A stretch of 64,000 bases of DNA from Streptomyces monashensis (GTDB lineage Bacteria > Actinomycetota > Actinomycetes > Streptomycetales > Streptomycetaceae): the NCBI RefSeq assembly GCF_001866665.1, contig NZ_MLYO01000022.1, forward strand, positions 1-64,000, read 5' to 3'. Of this stretch, positions 34,242 through 45,861 are shown piece by piece (within the stretch, counting starts at the first letter, position 1; the number at the start of each line of letters is the position of its first letter). The notes under the pieces are model-generated. The model was not told the DNA's origin. It saw nothing but the letters and a program-made list of their open reading frames with translations, and did not search any database. The translations under genes were made by a program, and so were the position numbers.

Positions 34242-35504
34242 CTAGCCGAGCCGGGACCGCAGTTCGGCCAGGATCGCGTCCACGGCGATCGCCGTCTGCT
34301 CGCCGGACTCCATGTCCTTGAGCTGGACGACGCCCTCGGCGAGGTCGCGCTCGCCGGCGACGAGGGCGTAGCGGGCGCCGCTGCGGTTGGCGCTCTTCAT
34401 GGCGCCCTTCAGGCCTTTGCCGCCGTACGAGAAGTCCGCGGAGATGCCGGCCTTGCGCAGCTCGGTGACCTTCGCGAACAGCAGCCGGCGGGCCTCCTCG
34501 CCGAGCGGGACGGCGTAGACCGACGTGGTGGATGGCAGGGCCAGCTCCACGCCCTCCGCCTCCAGGGCGAGGACCGTGCGGTCGACGCCCAGGGCCCAGC
34601 CGACCGAGGGCAGCTCGGGGCCGCCGATCATCTCGGACAGACCGTCGTAGCGGCCGCCGCCGCCCACCGCGGATTGCGAGCCCAGACCGTCGTGCACGAA
34701 CTCGAACGTGGTGCGGGTGTAGTAGTCCAGGCCGCGCACCAGCTTCGGGTCGTCCTCGAAGGCCACGCCCGCGTCGGTCAGCAGTTCGCGGACTTCCTCG
34801 TGGTACGCCTTGCAGGCGTCGCAGAGGTAGTCGCGCAGCAGCGGGGCGCCCGTGAGCTGCTTCTGGACCGACTCGCGCTTGTCGTCGAGGACGCGCAGCG
34901 GGTTGATCTCCGCGCGGTGCAGGGTGTCCTCGTCGAGGTCCAGGCCGCGCAGGAAGTCCTGGAGCGCGCTCCGGTACACCGGTCGGCACTCCTTGTCGCC
35001 CAGGCTGTTCAGCAGGATGCGGAAGTTGCTGAGGCCCAGCGAGCGGTACGCCTGGTCGGCGAGGATGATCAGCTCGGCGTCCAGCGCCGCGTCCTCGGCG
35101 CCGATCGCCTCGGCGCCGACCTGCGAGAAGTGCCGGTAACGGCCCTTCTGGGGGCGCTCGTAGCGGTACTGCGAGCCCGAGTACCAGACCTTCACCGGGA
35201 GGTTGCCCGTCTTGTACAGGTTGGCCTCCAGCACCGCGCGCAGCACGGGAGCGGTCGTCTCCGGACGCAGGGCCAGCTTGTCGCCGCCCTTGGTCTCGAA
35301 GGCGTACATCTCCTTCGTCACGATGTCGGTCGACTCGCCGACGCCGCGCGCGAACAGCTCCACGTTCTCGAAGCCGGGCGTCTCGATGTAGCCGTAGCCG
35401 GAGTTCCTGAGCGGTGCGGCGATCGCCTCGCGGACGGCCAGGAACTTGGCGCTGTCCGGCGGCAGCAGGTCGTACGTGCCCTTGGGGGCCTTGAAAGTGC
35501 TCAC
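34242..35504 (-). CDS. hisS: Histidyl-tRNA synthetase
   Basis: HisS charges tRNA-His. The 420-residue class II synthetase has [18 protein letters not shown] at the N-terminus, motif 2 [23 protein letters not shown], the histidine-specific [13 protein letters not shown], and motif 3 [15 protein letters not shown]. The C-terminal anticodon-binding domain is complete. The GTG at 35504 is chosen because the 57-codon open extension upstream overlaps the preceding gene. It is 11 bases after the metallo-beta-lactamase-fold gene, so the two form an operon. Confidence 0.97.
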   Translation of the reverse strand: MSTFKAPKGTYDLLPPDSAKFLAVREAIAAPLRNSGYGYIETPGFENVELFARGVGESTDIVTKEMYAFETKGGDKLALRPETTAPVLRAVLEANLYKTGNLPVKVWYSGSQYRYERPQKGRYRHFSQVGAEAIGAEDAALDAELIILADQAYRSLGLSNFRILLNSLGDKECRPVYRSALQDFLRGLDLDEDTLHRAEINPLRVLDDKRESVQKQLTGAPLLRDYLCDACKAYHEEVRELLTDAGVAFEDDPKLVRGLDYYTRTTFEFVHDGLGSQSAVGGGGRYDGLSEMIGGPELPSVGWALGVDRTVLALEAEGVELALPSTTSVYAVPLGEEARRLLFAKVTELRKAGISADFSYGGKGLKGAMKSANRSGARYALVAGERDLAEGVVQLKDMESGEQTAIAVDAILAELRSRLG

Positions 35505-35515
35505 GGAAATTCTCG

Positions 35516-36238
35516 TCACATTCCTCGTCGGGGAGCGGTGTTCGGATCCACGCGGTGATCTGAACGGTCCGCCGCCAGCTGCCGCAGATACGGGTTGGCG
35601 GCGCGCTCCTGGCCGATGGTCGTCTGGGGGCCGTGGCCGGACAGCACCACGGTGGAGTCGTCGAGGGGCAGGCACACGCGGGCCAGCGACTCGAGCATGT
35701 CCGCCATGGATCCGCCCGGCAGGTCGGTGCGTCCGACGGAGCCGGCGAACAGCAGATCCCCGGAGAAGAACACCGACGGGATGTCAGCGGTCTCGGGCAT
35801 CCGGAAGGTCACCGACCCCTTGGTATGGCCCGGCGCGTGCGCGACGGAGAACTCCATTCCGGCCAGGTCGAGGGTGGTGCCGTTGGCCAGCTCGCGGACG
35901 TCGTCCGGCTCCCCCACGGTCAGCTCGCCCATCAGCGGCATGCCGATGGACCGGCCGAGCGCCTTCTCGGGGTCGCTCATCATGAACCGGTCCTCGGGGT
36001 GGATCCAGGCCGGTACGTCGTGGGCCCCGCAGACAGGGACGACCGAGGCCACGTGATCGATGTGGCCGTGGGTGAGGACGACGGCGACGGGCTTGAGCCG
36101 ATGCTTCTTCAGTGCTTCCTCGACGCCTTCGGCGGCCTGGTGGCCCGGGTCGATGATCACGCACTCCTCACCGGGGGCGGGGGCGACGAGATAACAGTTC
36201 GTCCCCCAGGCCCCGGCGGGGAACCCGGCAATGAGCAC
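35516..36238 (-). CDS. Metallo-beta-lactamase-fold hydrolase (glyoxalase II-like)
   Basis: The 240-residue MBL-fold protein has the metal motif [12 protein letters not shown] (residues about 55-66), a second histidine in [30 protein letters not shown] with the bridging aspartate, and [12 protein letters not shown] with the last histidine. All five canonical ligands are present. Glyoxalase II-type thioester hydrolase activity is the family default, but actinobacteria lack glutathione, so the substrate is uncertain (a mycothiol or other thioester is possible). The GTG at 36238 precedes [16 protein letters not shown]. It lies upstream of hisS and is divergent from the cyclophilin gene. Confidence 0.9.
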   Translation of the reverse strand: MLIAGFPAGAWGTNCYLVAPAPGEECVIIDPGHQAAEGVEEALKKHRLKPVAVVLTHGHIDHVASVVPVCGAHDVPAWIHPEDRFMMSDPEKALGRSIGMPLMGELTVGEPDDVRELANGTTLDLAGMEFSVAHAPGHTKGSVTFRMPETADIPSVFFSGDLLFAGSVGRTDLPGGSMADMLESLARVCLPLDDSTVVLSGHGPQTTIGQERAANPYLRQLAADRSDHRVDPNTAPRRGM

Positions 36239-36449
36239 GATCGTCCTTCGTTGTGTCGATGGGGTACGGCTTGCGGACGGCTCGCGGGAGGCTTGCCGGC
36301 GGCGTCAACCGCAGTCAGAGCCTACCGGCGCTGCCGATTCCTCAGCGAACCCATATACGGTACGGGGCTACACGCGGCGGTCGGCCCACGAGAGTCACGC
36401 AGCCGCACGCGTACCGGTCGACACACGACACGCATGAGGAGAGAACCCG

Positions 36450-37244
36450 GTGGTCAGCCAGGAGCAGCGGCGGCGTCAGCTCGCCCGGGAGAAGTTCTTG
36501 CGGCAGCAGCAGCGGCGCACCCAGGCGCGCCGCAAGGCTCGTATGCGCAACACCGTGATCGCCTCCGTACTCACGGTGGCCGTCCTGGGCGCTGGTGGCG
36601 CGTACGCCGCCGGGGCCTTCAAGAGCGACGACAAGAAGGACACGTCGGCGGCCTCCACGGCGAGCCCGAGCCCGAGCGTCTCCTCCACGGAGAAGCCCGA
36701 GCCGAAGATGGCCATCGACGCGAAGGCCACGTACACGATGACGATCAAGACGAACCAGGGCGATGTGAACATCGCCATGGACGCGGCCAAGACGCCGCAC
36801 ACCGTCAATTCGTTCAAGTACCTCGCCGACAAGGGCTTCTTCAACAACACGAAGTGTCATCGGCTCACCACCGAGGGCATCTACGTGCTGCAGTGCGGCG
36901 ACCCCCAGGGCACCGGCGCGGGCGGCCCCGGCTACACGATCCCGGACGAGAACCTGAACGGGCTCGGCAAGGCCGGCTCGGACGGCTCGGTCACGTACCC
37001 GGCCGGAACCGTGGCGATGGCGAACACCGGTCAGCCCCACACCGGCGGCAGCCAGTTCTTCCTCGTCTACAAGGACAGCAAGCTGCCTCCGTCGTACACG
37101 CCGTTCGGCAAGATGGACGCGGCCGGACTGAAGGCCGTCGAGGACATCGCCAAGAACGGTGTGGCCTCCGGCGGTCAGAGCCCGAGCGACGGTGCTCCGA
37201 AGAAGACCGTGAAGGTCCAGACCGTGACGGTGAAGAAGGACTGA
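36450..37244 (+). CDS. Membrane-anchored peptidyl-prolyl cis-trans isomerase (cyclophilin)
   Basis: This cyclophilin assists folding, probably outside the cell membrane. The 264-residue protein begins with a very basic helix (QRRRQLAREKFLRQQQRRTQ) and a membrane segment (NTVIASVLTVAVLGAGGAYAAGAF, residues 34-57). A Ser/Pro/Lys linker follows, then the cyclophilin domain (residues about 90-255). HTVNSFKYLADKGFF, CHRLTTEG with the catalytic arginine position, LQCGDPQGTGAGGPGY, and MANTGQPHTGGSQFFLVY are recognisable. The GTG at 36450 has GAGGAGAG upstream. The position between hisS and relA is conserved in streptomycetes. Confidence 0.94.
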   Translation: MVSQEQRRRQLAREKFLRQQQRRTQARRKARMRNTVIASVLTVAVLGAGGAYAAGAFKSDDKKDTSAASTASPSPSVSSTEKPEPKMAIDAKATYTMTIKTNQGDVNIAMDAAKTPHTVNSFKYLADKGFFNNTKCHRLTTEGIYVLQCGDPQGTGAGGPGYTIPDENLNGLGKAGSDGSVTYPAGTVAMANTGQPHTGGSQFFLVYKDSKLPPSYTPFGKMDAAGLKAVEDIAKNGVASGGQSPSDGAPKKTVKVQTVTVKKD

Positions 37245-37378
37245 CCTGTCGGCTGCCAAATTTCGGTCGCGCTGGATGCGGACAGCATCCCCGCCGGTCG
37301 CCTATGTTGGCCGTGACGAAACTGTGGACGATGCCCGGGGCCCGAACCCCCCGCCAGGCATCATGTGGAGGAGGCGCT

Positions 37379-38608
37379 GTGAGCAGCGACCCGTGGGGCC
37401 GCGTCGACGAGACGGGGACCGTGTACGTGCGTACGGCCGACGGCGAGCAGGTCGTCGGTTCCTGGGCGGCAGGCTCCCCTGAGGAGGCGCTTGCCTACTT
37501 CGAGCGCAAGTACGAGGGCCTGGTTGTCGAGATCGGCCTCCTCGAGAAGCGAGTGCAGACCACCGACCTGTCGGCGAAGGACGCCCAGACCGCGATCGAC
37601 CACCTGCGCGAGCAGGTGGACGCGCACCACGCGGTCGGCGACCTGGCCGCCCTGCGCGAGCGGCTGGACAAGCTCGTGAAGACCGTCGAGTCGCGTCGCG
37701 AGGAGCGCAAGCAGCAGCGTGCCAAGCAGTCCGACGAGGCCCGCAAGGCCAAGGAGGACCTGGTCGTCGAGGCGGAGCAGCTGGCACAGTCCGACCAGTG
37801 GCGGGCCGCCGGTGAGCGGCTGCGGTCCCTGGTGGACACCTGGAAGGGCCTGCCGCGTCTGGACCGCAAGTCCGACGACGAGCTGTGGCATCGCTTCTCG
37901 CACGCGCGGTCGGCGTTCTCCAAGCGGCGCAAGGCGCACTTCGCGCAGCTGGACGCGCAGCGCGAGGAGGCCCGCCAGACCAAGGAACGGCTGGTCGCCG
38001 AGGCCGAGGCGCTGTCGGGGTCGACGGACTGGGGTCCGACGGCGGCCCGCTACCGCGAGCTGATGGCGGAGTGGAAGGCCGCGGGCCGCGCCCAGCGCGA
38101 GCACGAGGACGACCTGTGGAACCGCTTCCGCGGCGCCCAGGACGTCTTCTTCGCCGCCCGCAGCTCGGTGTTCGCCGAGCGGGACGCGGAGCAGTCCGAG
38201 AACCTGAAGCTGAAGGAGGAGCTGGCCGGGGAGGCCGAGAAGCTCCTGCCGATCGGCGACCTGAAGTCCGTGCGGGCCGCGTTCCGCTCGATCAACGAGC
38301 GCTGGGAGGCCATCGGCCATGTCCCGCGGGACGCGCGGCCGAAGGTCGAGGGCCGGATGCACGCCGTCGAGCGGGCGATCCAGGACGCCGAGGAGACCGA
38401 GTGGCGCCGGACGAACCCGGAGGCACGCGCGCGTGCCGCGGGGCTGACCGGTCAGCTCCAGGCCGCCGTCGACAAGCTGAAGGCGCAGATCGAGCAGGCC
38501 CGCGCCCAGGGCAACAGCTCCAAGGCCGACAAGCTGGAGCGTGAGCTGGAGGGCCGCCAGGCGCTCCTGGACCAGGCCCTGAAGGGCCTCCAGGAGTTCG
38601 GCGGCTGA
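37379..38608 (+). CDS. DUF349-domain coiled-coil protein
   Basis: Molecular role unknown. The 409-residue hydrophilic, largely helical protein has at least three DUF349 repeats. Each is centred on an LxxxWKxxPR/AGRxxxExxLWxRFxxAxDxFF pattern: LRSLVDTWKGLPRLDRKSDD, LMAEWKAAGRAQREHEDDLW, and RAAFRSINERWEAIGHVPRD. An N-terminal region contains a coiled coil (residues 45-110). The C-terminal end is another coiled coil (QLQAAVDKLKAQIEQAR). The GTG at 37379 has a strong GGAGGAGG ribosome binding site. It is monocistronic with a strong terminator after it, and convergent with relA. Confidence 0.9.
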   Translation: MSSDPWGRVDETGTVYVRTADGEQVVGSWAAGSPEEALAYFERKYEGLVVEIGLLEKRVQTTDLSAKDAQTAIDHLREQVDAHHAVGDLAALRERLDKLVKTVESRREERKQQRAKQSDEARKAKEDLVVEAEQLAQSDQWRAAGERLRSLVDTWKGLPRLDRKSDDELWHRFSHARSAFSKRRKAHFAQLDAQREEARQTKERLVAEAEALSGSTDWGPTAARYRELMAEWKAAGRAQREHEDDLWNRFRGAQDVFFAARSSVFAERDAEQSENLKLKEELAGEAEKLLPIGDLKSVRAAFRSINERWEAIGHVPRDARPKVEGRMHAVERAIQDAEETEWRRTNPEARARAAGLTGQLQAAVDKLKAQIEQARAQGNSSKADKLERELEGRQALLDQALKGLQEFGG

Positions 38609-38626
38609 ATCCCCGCTGCTTAACGT

Positions 38627-38660
38627 GAAAGGGCCCCGTACGCGCGTACGGGGCCCTTTC
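38627..38660. terminator. Bidirectional terminator between the DUF349 gene and relA
   Basis: Perfect 16-bp arms (38627-38642 with 38645-38660) flank a CG loop, with GTCT after it on the plus strand and TTACGT-type sequence on the other. It lies 18 bases past the DUF349 stop and 65 past the relA stop. Confidence 0.8.
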
Positions 38661-38724
38661 GTCTGTCGGTGAATCCGCAAACCCGCGAATTCGTGAATCC
38701 GTGATCGTGACGACGACCGGCCGG

Positions 38725-41262
<2,538 letters not shown>

Positions 41263-41477
41263 GAGGACTCCTCGTGCGCGATCCGGGTCCCCCGGTCAGG
41301 CTCCGGAGACCCCATGGTAGCGATCCTGCGGCTGGTCATCGCCTTCAGTCGGCTGTGAGGACCGTCTACCAGGCAAACAACGGAGGCCGGCGCTGGATTC
41401 CGGGAGGTGGATCGCGGGTGTGCGGGGGGCGTGCGCAGGGTGACCGGAACGTGGTCGTCGCGGGCGCCCGCCGCATG

Positions 41478-41516
41478 CGTACGGCCGTCCCGGAGCGGTG
41501 CCGGGACGGCCGTACG
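41478..41516 (-). terminator. Terminator between apt and relA
   Basis: Perfect 16-bp arms CGTACGGCCGTCCCGG and its complement (41478-41493 with 41501-41516) surround a 7-base loop, 19 bases past the apt stop. The rest of the 273-bp gap (41263-41477) holds no gene and should contain the relA promoter. Confidence 0.7.
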
Positions 41517-41535
41517 ACGAACGGGGCAGGGCCTG

Positions 41536-42075
41536 TCAGACCTGGAGCAGTGCCTCCAGCGGGGCCCCCGCGAGCGTCGGCGCCAGGCGGGCGCGGGCGC
41601 CGAGGAAGCCCAGCTCCATGAGGACCGCCAGACCCGAGACCTGGGCGCCGGCCCGCTGGATGAGGTGGATCGCCGCCTCCGCCGTACCGCCGGTCGCGAG
41701 GACGTCGTCCACGATCAGGACGCGGTCGCCGGCGGTCAGGTCCTCGGCGTGCACCTCGATCTCGGCCGAGCCGTACTCCAGGTCGTAGGCCTGGCGCAGG
41801 GTCGCGCCGGGCAGCTTGCCCGCCTTGCGGACCGGGATGAAGCCGAGGCCCGCGCGGACGGCGACCGGGGCGCCGAGGATGAAGCCCCGGGCCTCCAGGC
41901 CGACGATCTTGGTCGCGCCGGTGTCGGCCGCGATCTCGGCCAGCGCGTCCGTGAGCGCCGTGAAGGCGGCCGGGTCCGCGAGGAGCGGTGTGATGTCCTT
42001 GAACATCACGCCCGGCTCGGGGTAGTCGGCGACGTCGCGGATACGGCTGAGCAGCAGTTCCTGAATGTCGGTCAT
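41536..42075 (-). CDS. apt: Adenine phosphoribosyltransferase
   Basis: Apt salvages adenine to AMP with PRPP. The 179-residue protein has FKDITPLLADP near the N-terminus, VGLEARGFILGAPVAV, and the PRPP loop DRVLIVDDVLATGGTAEAA. The ATG at 42075 overlaps the secF stop (ATGA), so the salvage enzyme is coupled to the Sec accessory genes, an arrangement conserved across actinobacteria. A strong hairpin follows. Confidence 0.97.
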   Translation of the reverse strand: MTDIQELLLSRIRDVADYPEPGVMFKDITPLLADPAAFTALTDALAEIAADTGATKIVGLEARGFILGAPVAVRAGLGFIPVRKAGKLPGATLRQAYDLEYGSAEIEVHAEDLTAGDRVLIVDDVLATGGTAEAAIHLIQRAGAQVSGLAVLMELGFLGARARLAPTLAGAPLEALLQV

Positions 42076-43181
42076 CGTCGCTTCCCGGAGGATCGGCCGC
42101 GGCCGCGGGTGCGGGACGCGGGCTGGTTGCGGGGACCCACGACGGCCGGGGTGTCCTCGGAGTCGTCGTCCGCCCCGGCGGCGCGGTCGGCCGCGAGGTC
42201 CTCCTCGGCGGCGGCCTGGGCGCGCTTGGCCAGGACCCGCTTCCTGAGGGCCTTCATCGCGGGCTCGCGCTCCTTGAGGTCGGCGACGAGCGGCGTGGCG
42301 ATGAAGATCGAGGAGTAGGCACCGGCCGCGAGGCCGACGAACAGCGACAGCGAGATGTCGTTGAGGTCACCGGCGCCGAGGAAGCCGCCACCGATGAACA
42401 GCAGGCCGGCGACCGGCAGCAGGGCGACGACCGTGGTGTTGACGGAGCGGACCAGGGTGCCGTTGATCGACTGGTTGGCGATGTCGCTGTAGGTGAAGCG
42501 GGTCTGCTTGGTGATGTCCTTCGTCTGCTCCTTGAGGCTGTCGAAGACGACGACCGTGTCGTAGAGCGAGTAACCGAGGATGGTGAGCAGACCGATGACC
42601 GTGCCGGGCGAGACCTGGAAGCCGACGAGGGCGTAGATGCCGGTCGTGATGGTGATGTCGTGGATCAGCGCGACGAGGGCCGCGACCGCCATGCGCCACT
42701 CGAAGGCGATCGCCAGGTAGATCACCACGAGCACCATGAAGATCGCCAGGCCCTCCCAGGCCTTGTTGGCGATCTCCTGGCCCCAGCTCGGGCCGACCAG
42801 GTCGGCGGCGAGCTTCTCGGGGTTGATCTTCAGGTCGTCGGCCAGCTTCGTCTTGATCTGGTCGGCCTTGCCGGTGTCGATGCCGGCGACCTGGATGCGC
42901 AGGCTGCCGTTGCCGAGCTTCTGGACGACGGCTTCCCGCCCGGAGGCGTCATGGGCGTACGTCTCCGCCTGGGCGACGGACGTGCTCATCCCGGTCGGCG
43001 TGGTGAAGACCGCGCCGCCCTGGAAGTCGATGCTCATGTTCAGCCCGCGCACCGCCAGGCCGAGGATGGCCGTGATGGTGATCAGGATGGAGACGCCGTA
43101 CCAGATCTTGCGCTTGCCGACGAAGTCGTACGAGATCTCGCCGCGGTGCAGTCGAGCGCCGAGGTTACCGAGTTTCGACAT
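42072..43181 (-). CDS. secF: Protein translocase subunit SecF
   Basis: SecF pairs with SecD as the proton-driven accessory of the SecYEG translocon. The 369-residue protein has an N-terminal membrane helix (WYGVSILITITAILGLAVRG), an extracytoplasmic P4-like domain with DFQGGAVF, and five further helices with the family motif near IGLLTILGYSLYDTVVVFD. Its cytosolic C-terminus is charged and low complexity (RTRGRGRSSGKRR). It is 3 bases downstream of secD and overlaps apt by 4 bases. Confidence 0.97.
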   Translation of the reverse strand: MSKLGNLGARLHRGEISYDFVGKRKIWYGVSILITITAILGLAVRGLNMSIDFQGGAVFTTPTGMSTSVAQAETYAHDASGREAVVQKLGNGSLRIQVAGIDTGKADQIKTKLADDLKINPEKLAADLVGPSWGQEIANKAWEGLAIFMVLVVIYLAIAFEWRMAVAALVALIHDITITTGIYALVGFQVSPGTVIGLLTILGYSLYDTVVVFDSLKEQTKDITKQTRFTYSDIANQSINGTLVRSVNTTVVALLPVAGLLFIGGGFLGAGDLNDISLSLFVGLAAGAYSSIFIATPLVADLKEREPAMKALRKRVLAKRAQAAAEEDLAADRAAGADDDSEDTPAVVGPRNQPASRTRGRGRSSGKRR

Positions 43182-43184
43182 CGC

Positions 43185-44990
43185 TCAGGCCTCCTTCGGG
43201 TCGACAGAGCCGGCGGCGGGACCGGCGGGACGGCGGGTACGGCGCAGGGGCGGCTTGGCCCCCAGGCCCTTGGGGTCGAGACCGGACCACTTGTGACCGC
43301 TCGCGAAGAACGTGCGGCGTGCGAGGAGCGTCATCAGCGGCTTGGTGAAGAAGAAGACCACCACGACGTCGAGCACGGTGGTCAGGCCGAGCGTGAAGGC
43401 GAAGCCCTGCACCTTGCCGACGGTGACGATGAACAGGACGGCGGCGGCGAGGAACGACACGAAGTCGGAGACGAGGATGGTGCGCCGGGCGCGCGGCCAG
43501 GCCCGCTCGACGGCGGGGCGCAGCGAGCGGCCCTCGCGGATCTCGTCCCGGATGCGTTCGAAGAACACGATGAACGAGTCGGCGGTGATACCGATGGCGA
43601 CGATGGCACCGCAGACGGCCGGCAGGTTCAGCGCGAAGTGGATGGCCGGGCCGAGCAGCGACATGATCACGTAGGTGAGGATCGCGGAGACCAGCAGCGA
43701 GGCCATCGCGACGAGCGACAGACCGCGGTAGTAGACCACCAGGTAGAGCACGACCAGCGCGAGACCGATCGCACCGGCGAGCAGACCGGCGTGCAGCTGC
43801 TCACCGCCGAGGGCGGCGGTGACGGTCGTGACCGACTGCTCCTGGAAGGACAGCGGCAGGGCGCCGTAGGACAGCATGTTGGCGAGGCTCTGGGCCTCCT
43901 GCTGGGTGAAGCTGCCGGAGATCTCCGCCTGGCCGCCGGTGATGGCCGACTGCACGAACGGGCTGGAGACGACGTCGCCGTCCAGCACGATGGCGAACTC
44001 GTTCTGCGGGGACTGGTTCTTGGCCAGCGTGCCGGTGACGTTCGCGAACTTCTTGGAACCGCTGGAGGTGAAGGTCATCTGCACCTGCCAGCCGGAGGCG
44101 CCCTGGGTGTCGAAGACGGCCTGCGCCTTCGAGACCTCGGTGCCGTCCACGGCGACCGGGCCGAGCACGTACTTGTACCAGGTGCCGCGGATCTGGCCGC
44201 AGGCCAGAGTGGGGTCGCCCGGCTTGGCGTTCTTGCCGGCGTTGGCGCGGTCCGCGGGCTTGGTGCAGTTCAGCGCCGCGTACCGGGCCTGGAGCTTGGC
44301 GGCGTCCGCGGCGGCGCCGCTCGCCGAGGCGGAGGGGGTGGCCGAGGGAGTGGCCGACGCCTTGGGGCTGCCGGAGGCGGACGTGCTGGGCGGGGGAGTG
44401 GAGCCGGCCTTCAGCGCGTCGGTGACGGCGCGGCCCTGGGAGGTCGCGGAGGACGTCGGGGACGCGGAGGAGCCGGAGGAGGCCTTCTCCTTCGACGAGG
44501 AGCTCGCGGAGGGGCTGGCGCTCGCGCCCGGCTTCGGCGAGGAGCCGCCGCTGGAGGACGTGCTCGGCGAGGGGCTCGGCGTGGCGGCGCTGGGCTCGCT
44601 GGCCAGGACCGGCCGGAAGTACAGCTTGGCCGTGGTGCCGACCTGCTGCTGGGCCTCCTTGGAGTTGGTGCCCTTGGGGATGTTGACGATGATGTTGTCG
44701 TTCCCCTGGGTCTGCACCTCCGCTTCGGAGACGCCGAGGCCGTTGACGCGGCGGTTCATGATGTCGACCGCGGTGTCCATATTGGCCTTGTTGATCGCGG
44801 ACCCCTGGTCGGCCTTCGCCTTGAGCGTGATGCTCGTACCACCGGCGAGGTCGATGCCGAGACGCGGAGTGGTGTTCCCGGACAGGAACATGCCTCCGGT
44901 GAGCGCCACGATGGCGATCAGGATGAGGGCCAGCGAGCGCCCTGGCTTGCTCTGGGCGCTCGCGCTCCGGCCCCTCTTAGGTGCTGCCAC
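43185..44990 (-). CDS. secD: Protein translocase subunit SecD with a low-complexity insert
   Basis: SecD helps release and pull substrates after SecA-driven export. The 601-residue protein has an N-terminal membrane helix (LALILIAIVALTGGMFLSG), then LGIDLAGGTSITLKA, the P1 start. The P1 base contains a roughly 110-residue insert rich in Ser, Pro, Ala and Gly (about residues 135-245). P1 head and five membrane helices follow, with GIGLTADS-like AIGITADSFIVFFERIRDE. The GTG at 44990 is supported by the basic start. secF follows at once. A terminator-like hairpin separates it from yajC. Confidence 0.96.
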   Translation of the reverse strand: MAAPKRGRSASAQSKPGRSLALILIAIVALTGGMFLSGNTTPRLGIDLAGGTSITLKAKADQGSAINKANMDTAVDIMNRRVNGLGVSEAEVQTQGNDNIIVNIPKGTNSKEAQQQVGTTAKLYFRPVLASEPSAATPSPSPSTSSSGGSSPKPGASASPSASSSSKEKASSGSSASPTSSATSQGRAVTDALKAGSTPPPSTSASGSPKASATPSATPSASASGAAADAAKLQARYAALNCTKPADRANAGKNAKPGDPTLACGQIRGTWYKYVLGPVAVDGTEVSKAQAVFDTQGASGWQVQMTFTSSGSKKFANVTGTLAKNQSPQNEFAIVLDGDVVSSPFVQSAITGGQAEISGSFTQQEAQSLANMLSYGALPLSFQEQSVTTVTAALGGEQLHAGLLAGAIGLALVVLYLVVYYRGLSLVAMASLLVSAILTYVIMSLLGPAIHFALNLPAVCGAIVAIGITADSFIVFFERIRDEIREGRSLRPAVERAWPRARRTILVSDFVSFLAAAVLFIVTVGKVQGFAFTLGLTTVLDVVVVFFFTKPLMTLLARRTFFASGHKWSGLDPKGLGAKPPLRRTRRPAGPAAGSVDPKEA

Positions 44991-45076
44991 CTTCTCGTAC
45001 TCCCTCTCGGGCCGTCCCGCGCCCGGTCGGCGCGGTCGGCCATGACATGGTGTCGGGCTCCCGTGAAACAGACGCG

Positions 45077-45121
45077 CCCGGTGGTGCGCGGCGTGACTAT
45101 GCCGTGTGGCGCACCACCGGG
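45077..45121 (-). terminator. Hairpin between yajC and secD
   Basis: A 13-bp stem (45077-45089 with 45109-45121) begins 7 bases past the yajC stop and lies upstream of secD. It would reduce or end read-through from yajC into secD-secF. Confidence 0.6.
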
Positions 45122-45127
45122 GCGTGA

Positions 45128-45631
45128 CTACTTCGCGTCGGAGTCGCCGTCGGTCTTCTTCGGCTCGTCGTCGGCCTTGGCCTCGGCGGCCTCGGCCGCC
45201 TCGGTGCCTTCCTCGGCAACGTCCTTCTTACCGAGGTCGACGGCCTTGTCGTCGGAGGCGGCGGCAGCGGGCGAGTCGGCCTCGTCGGTCTCGGTGAGAG
45301 AGGACACGTCGTCCGGGACGATGTCGGCGTCGGACTTCAGGTCGTGCTCGATGCCGTGGACGATGCGGTTGTACTCGTCGTCGGTGAGGACGGCGCCGAT
45401 CGCGTTCTTGGCGAAGAGGAGCTCGACACCGGGACCGGCGTCGAGGAGGACCGTGTCCTCATGGACCTCCTTGACCGTCGCGTACATCCCCCCGATCGTG
45501 CGGACACCGGAGCCGGGCTGCATCTCGTTCCGCATGCTGGCGGCCTGCTGCTGCTTCTTCTTGGCCGAACGTGTCATCAGGAACATGGCCGCGATGAGCA
45601 CGATGAAAGGGAGAAGGGTAAAGGCATTCAC
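45128..45631 (-). CDS. yajC: Preprotein translocase subunit YajC
   Basis: YajC is a small membrane partner of SecDF. The 167-residue protein has an N-terminal membrane helix (FTLLPFIVLIAAMFLMTRSAK), the family core SMRNEMQPGSGVRTIGGMYA with VLLDAGPGVELLFAKNAIG, and a long acidic Ala/Glu/Asp-rich cytosolic tail. The GTG at 45631 is chosen as the standard short N-terminus; the open extension upstream is non-coding. ruvB lies upstream on the same strand, 230 bp away. Confidence 0.95.
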   Translation of the reverse strand: MNAFTLLPFIVLIAAMFLMTRSAKKKQQQAASMRNEMQPGSGVRTIGGMYATVKEVHEDTVLLDAGPGVELLFAKNAIGAVLTDDEYNRIVHGIEHDLKSDADIVPDDVSSLTETDEADSPAAAASDDKAVDLGKKDVAEEGTEAAEAAEAKADDEPKKTDGDSDAK

Positions 45632-45861
45632 GGGACGGAATTTCCTTCGCGCGACCGCGACGGAGAGCGGCCTGTTGACGGGGGTGTGGTCGGCGCCACC
45701 CACAAGGGCGGCATCGGCGGAGTCTAAGCGAGTCCGCGTGCATGGAACAACGCTCAGCATGGCACCTGGGTTCCTGCCACGGCCACAATGCCCTCGCCGT
45801 GCTCCCGCCGTCACCGAGTGCACAGCCCCTACGGCGCCCCGGCGGCGCCGTCAGCGGGGCG

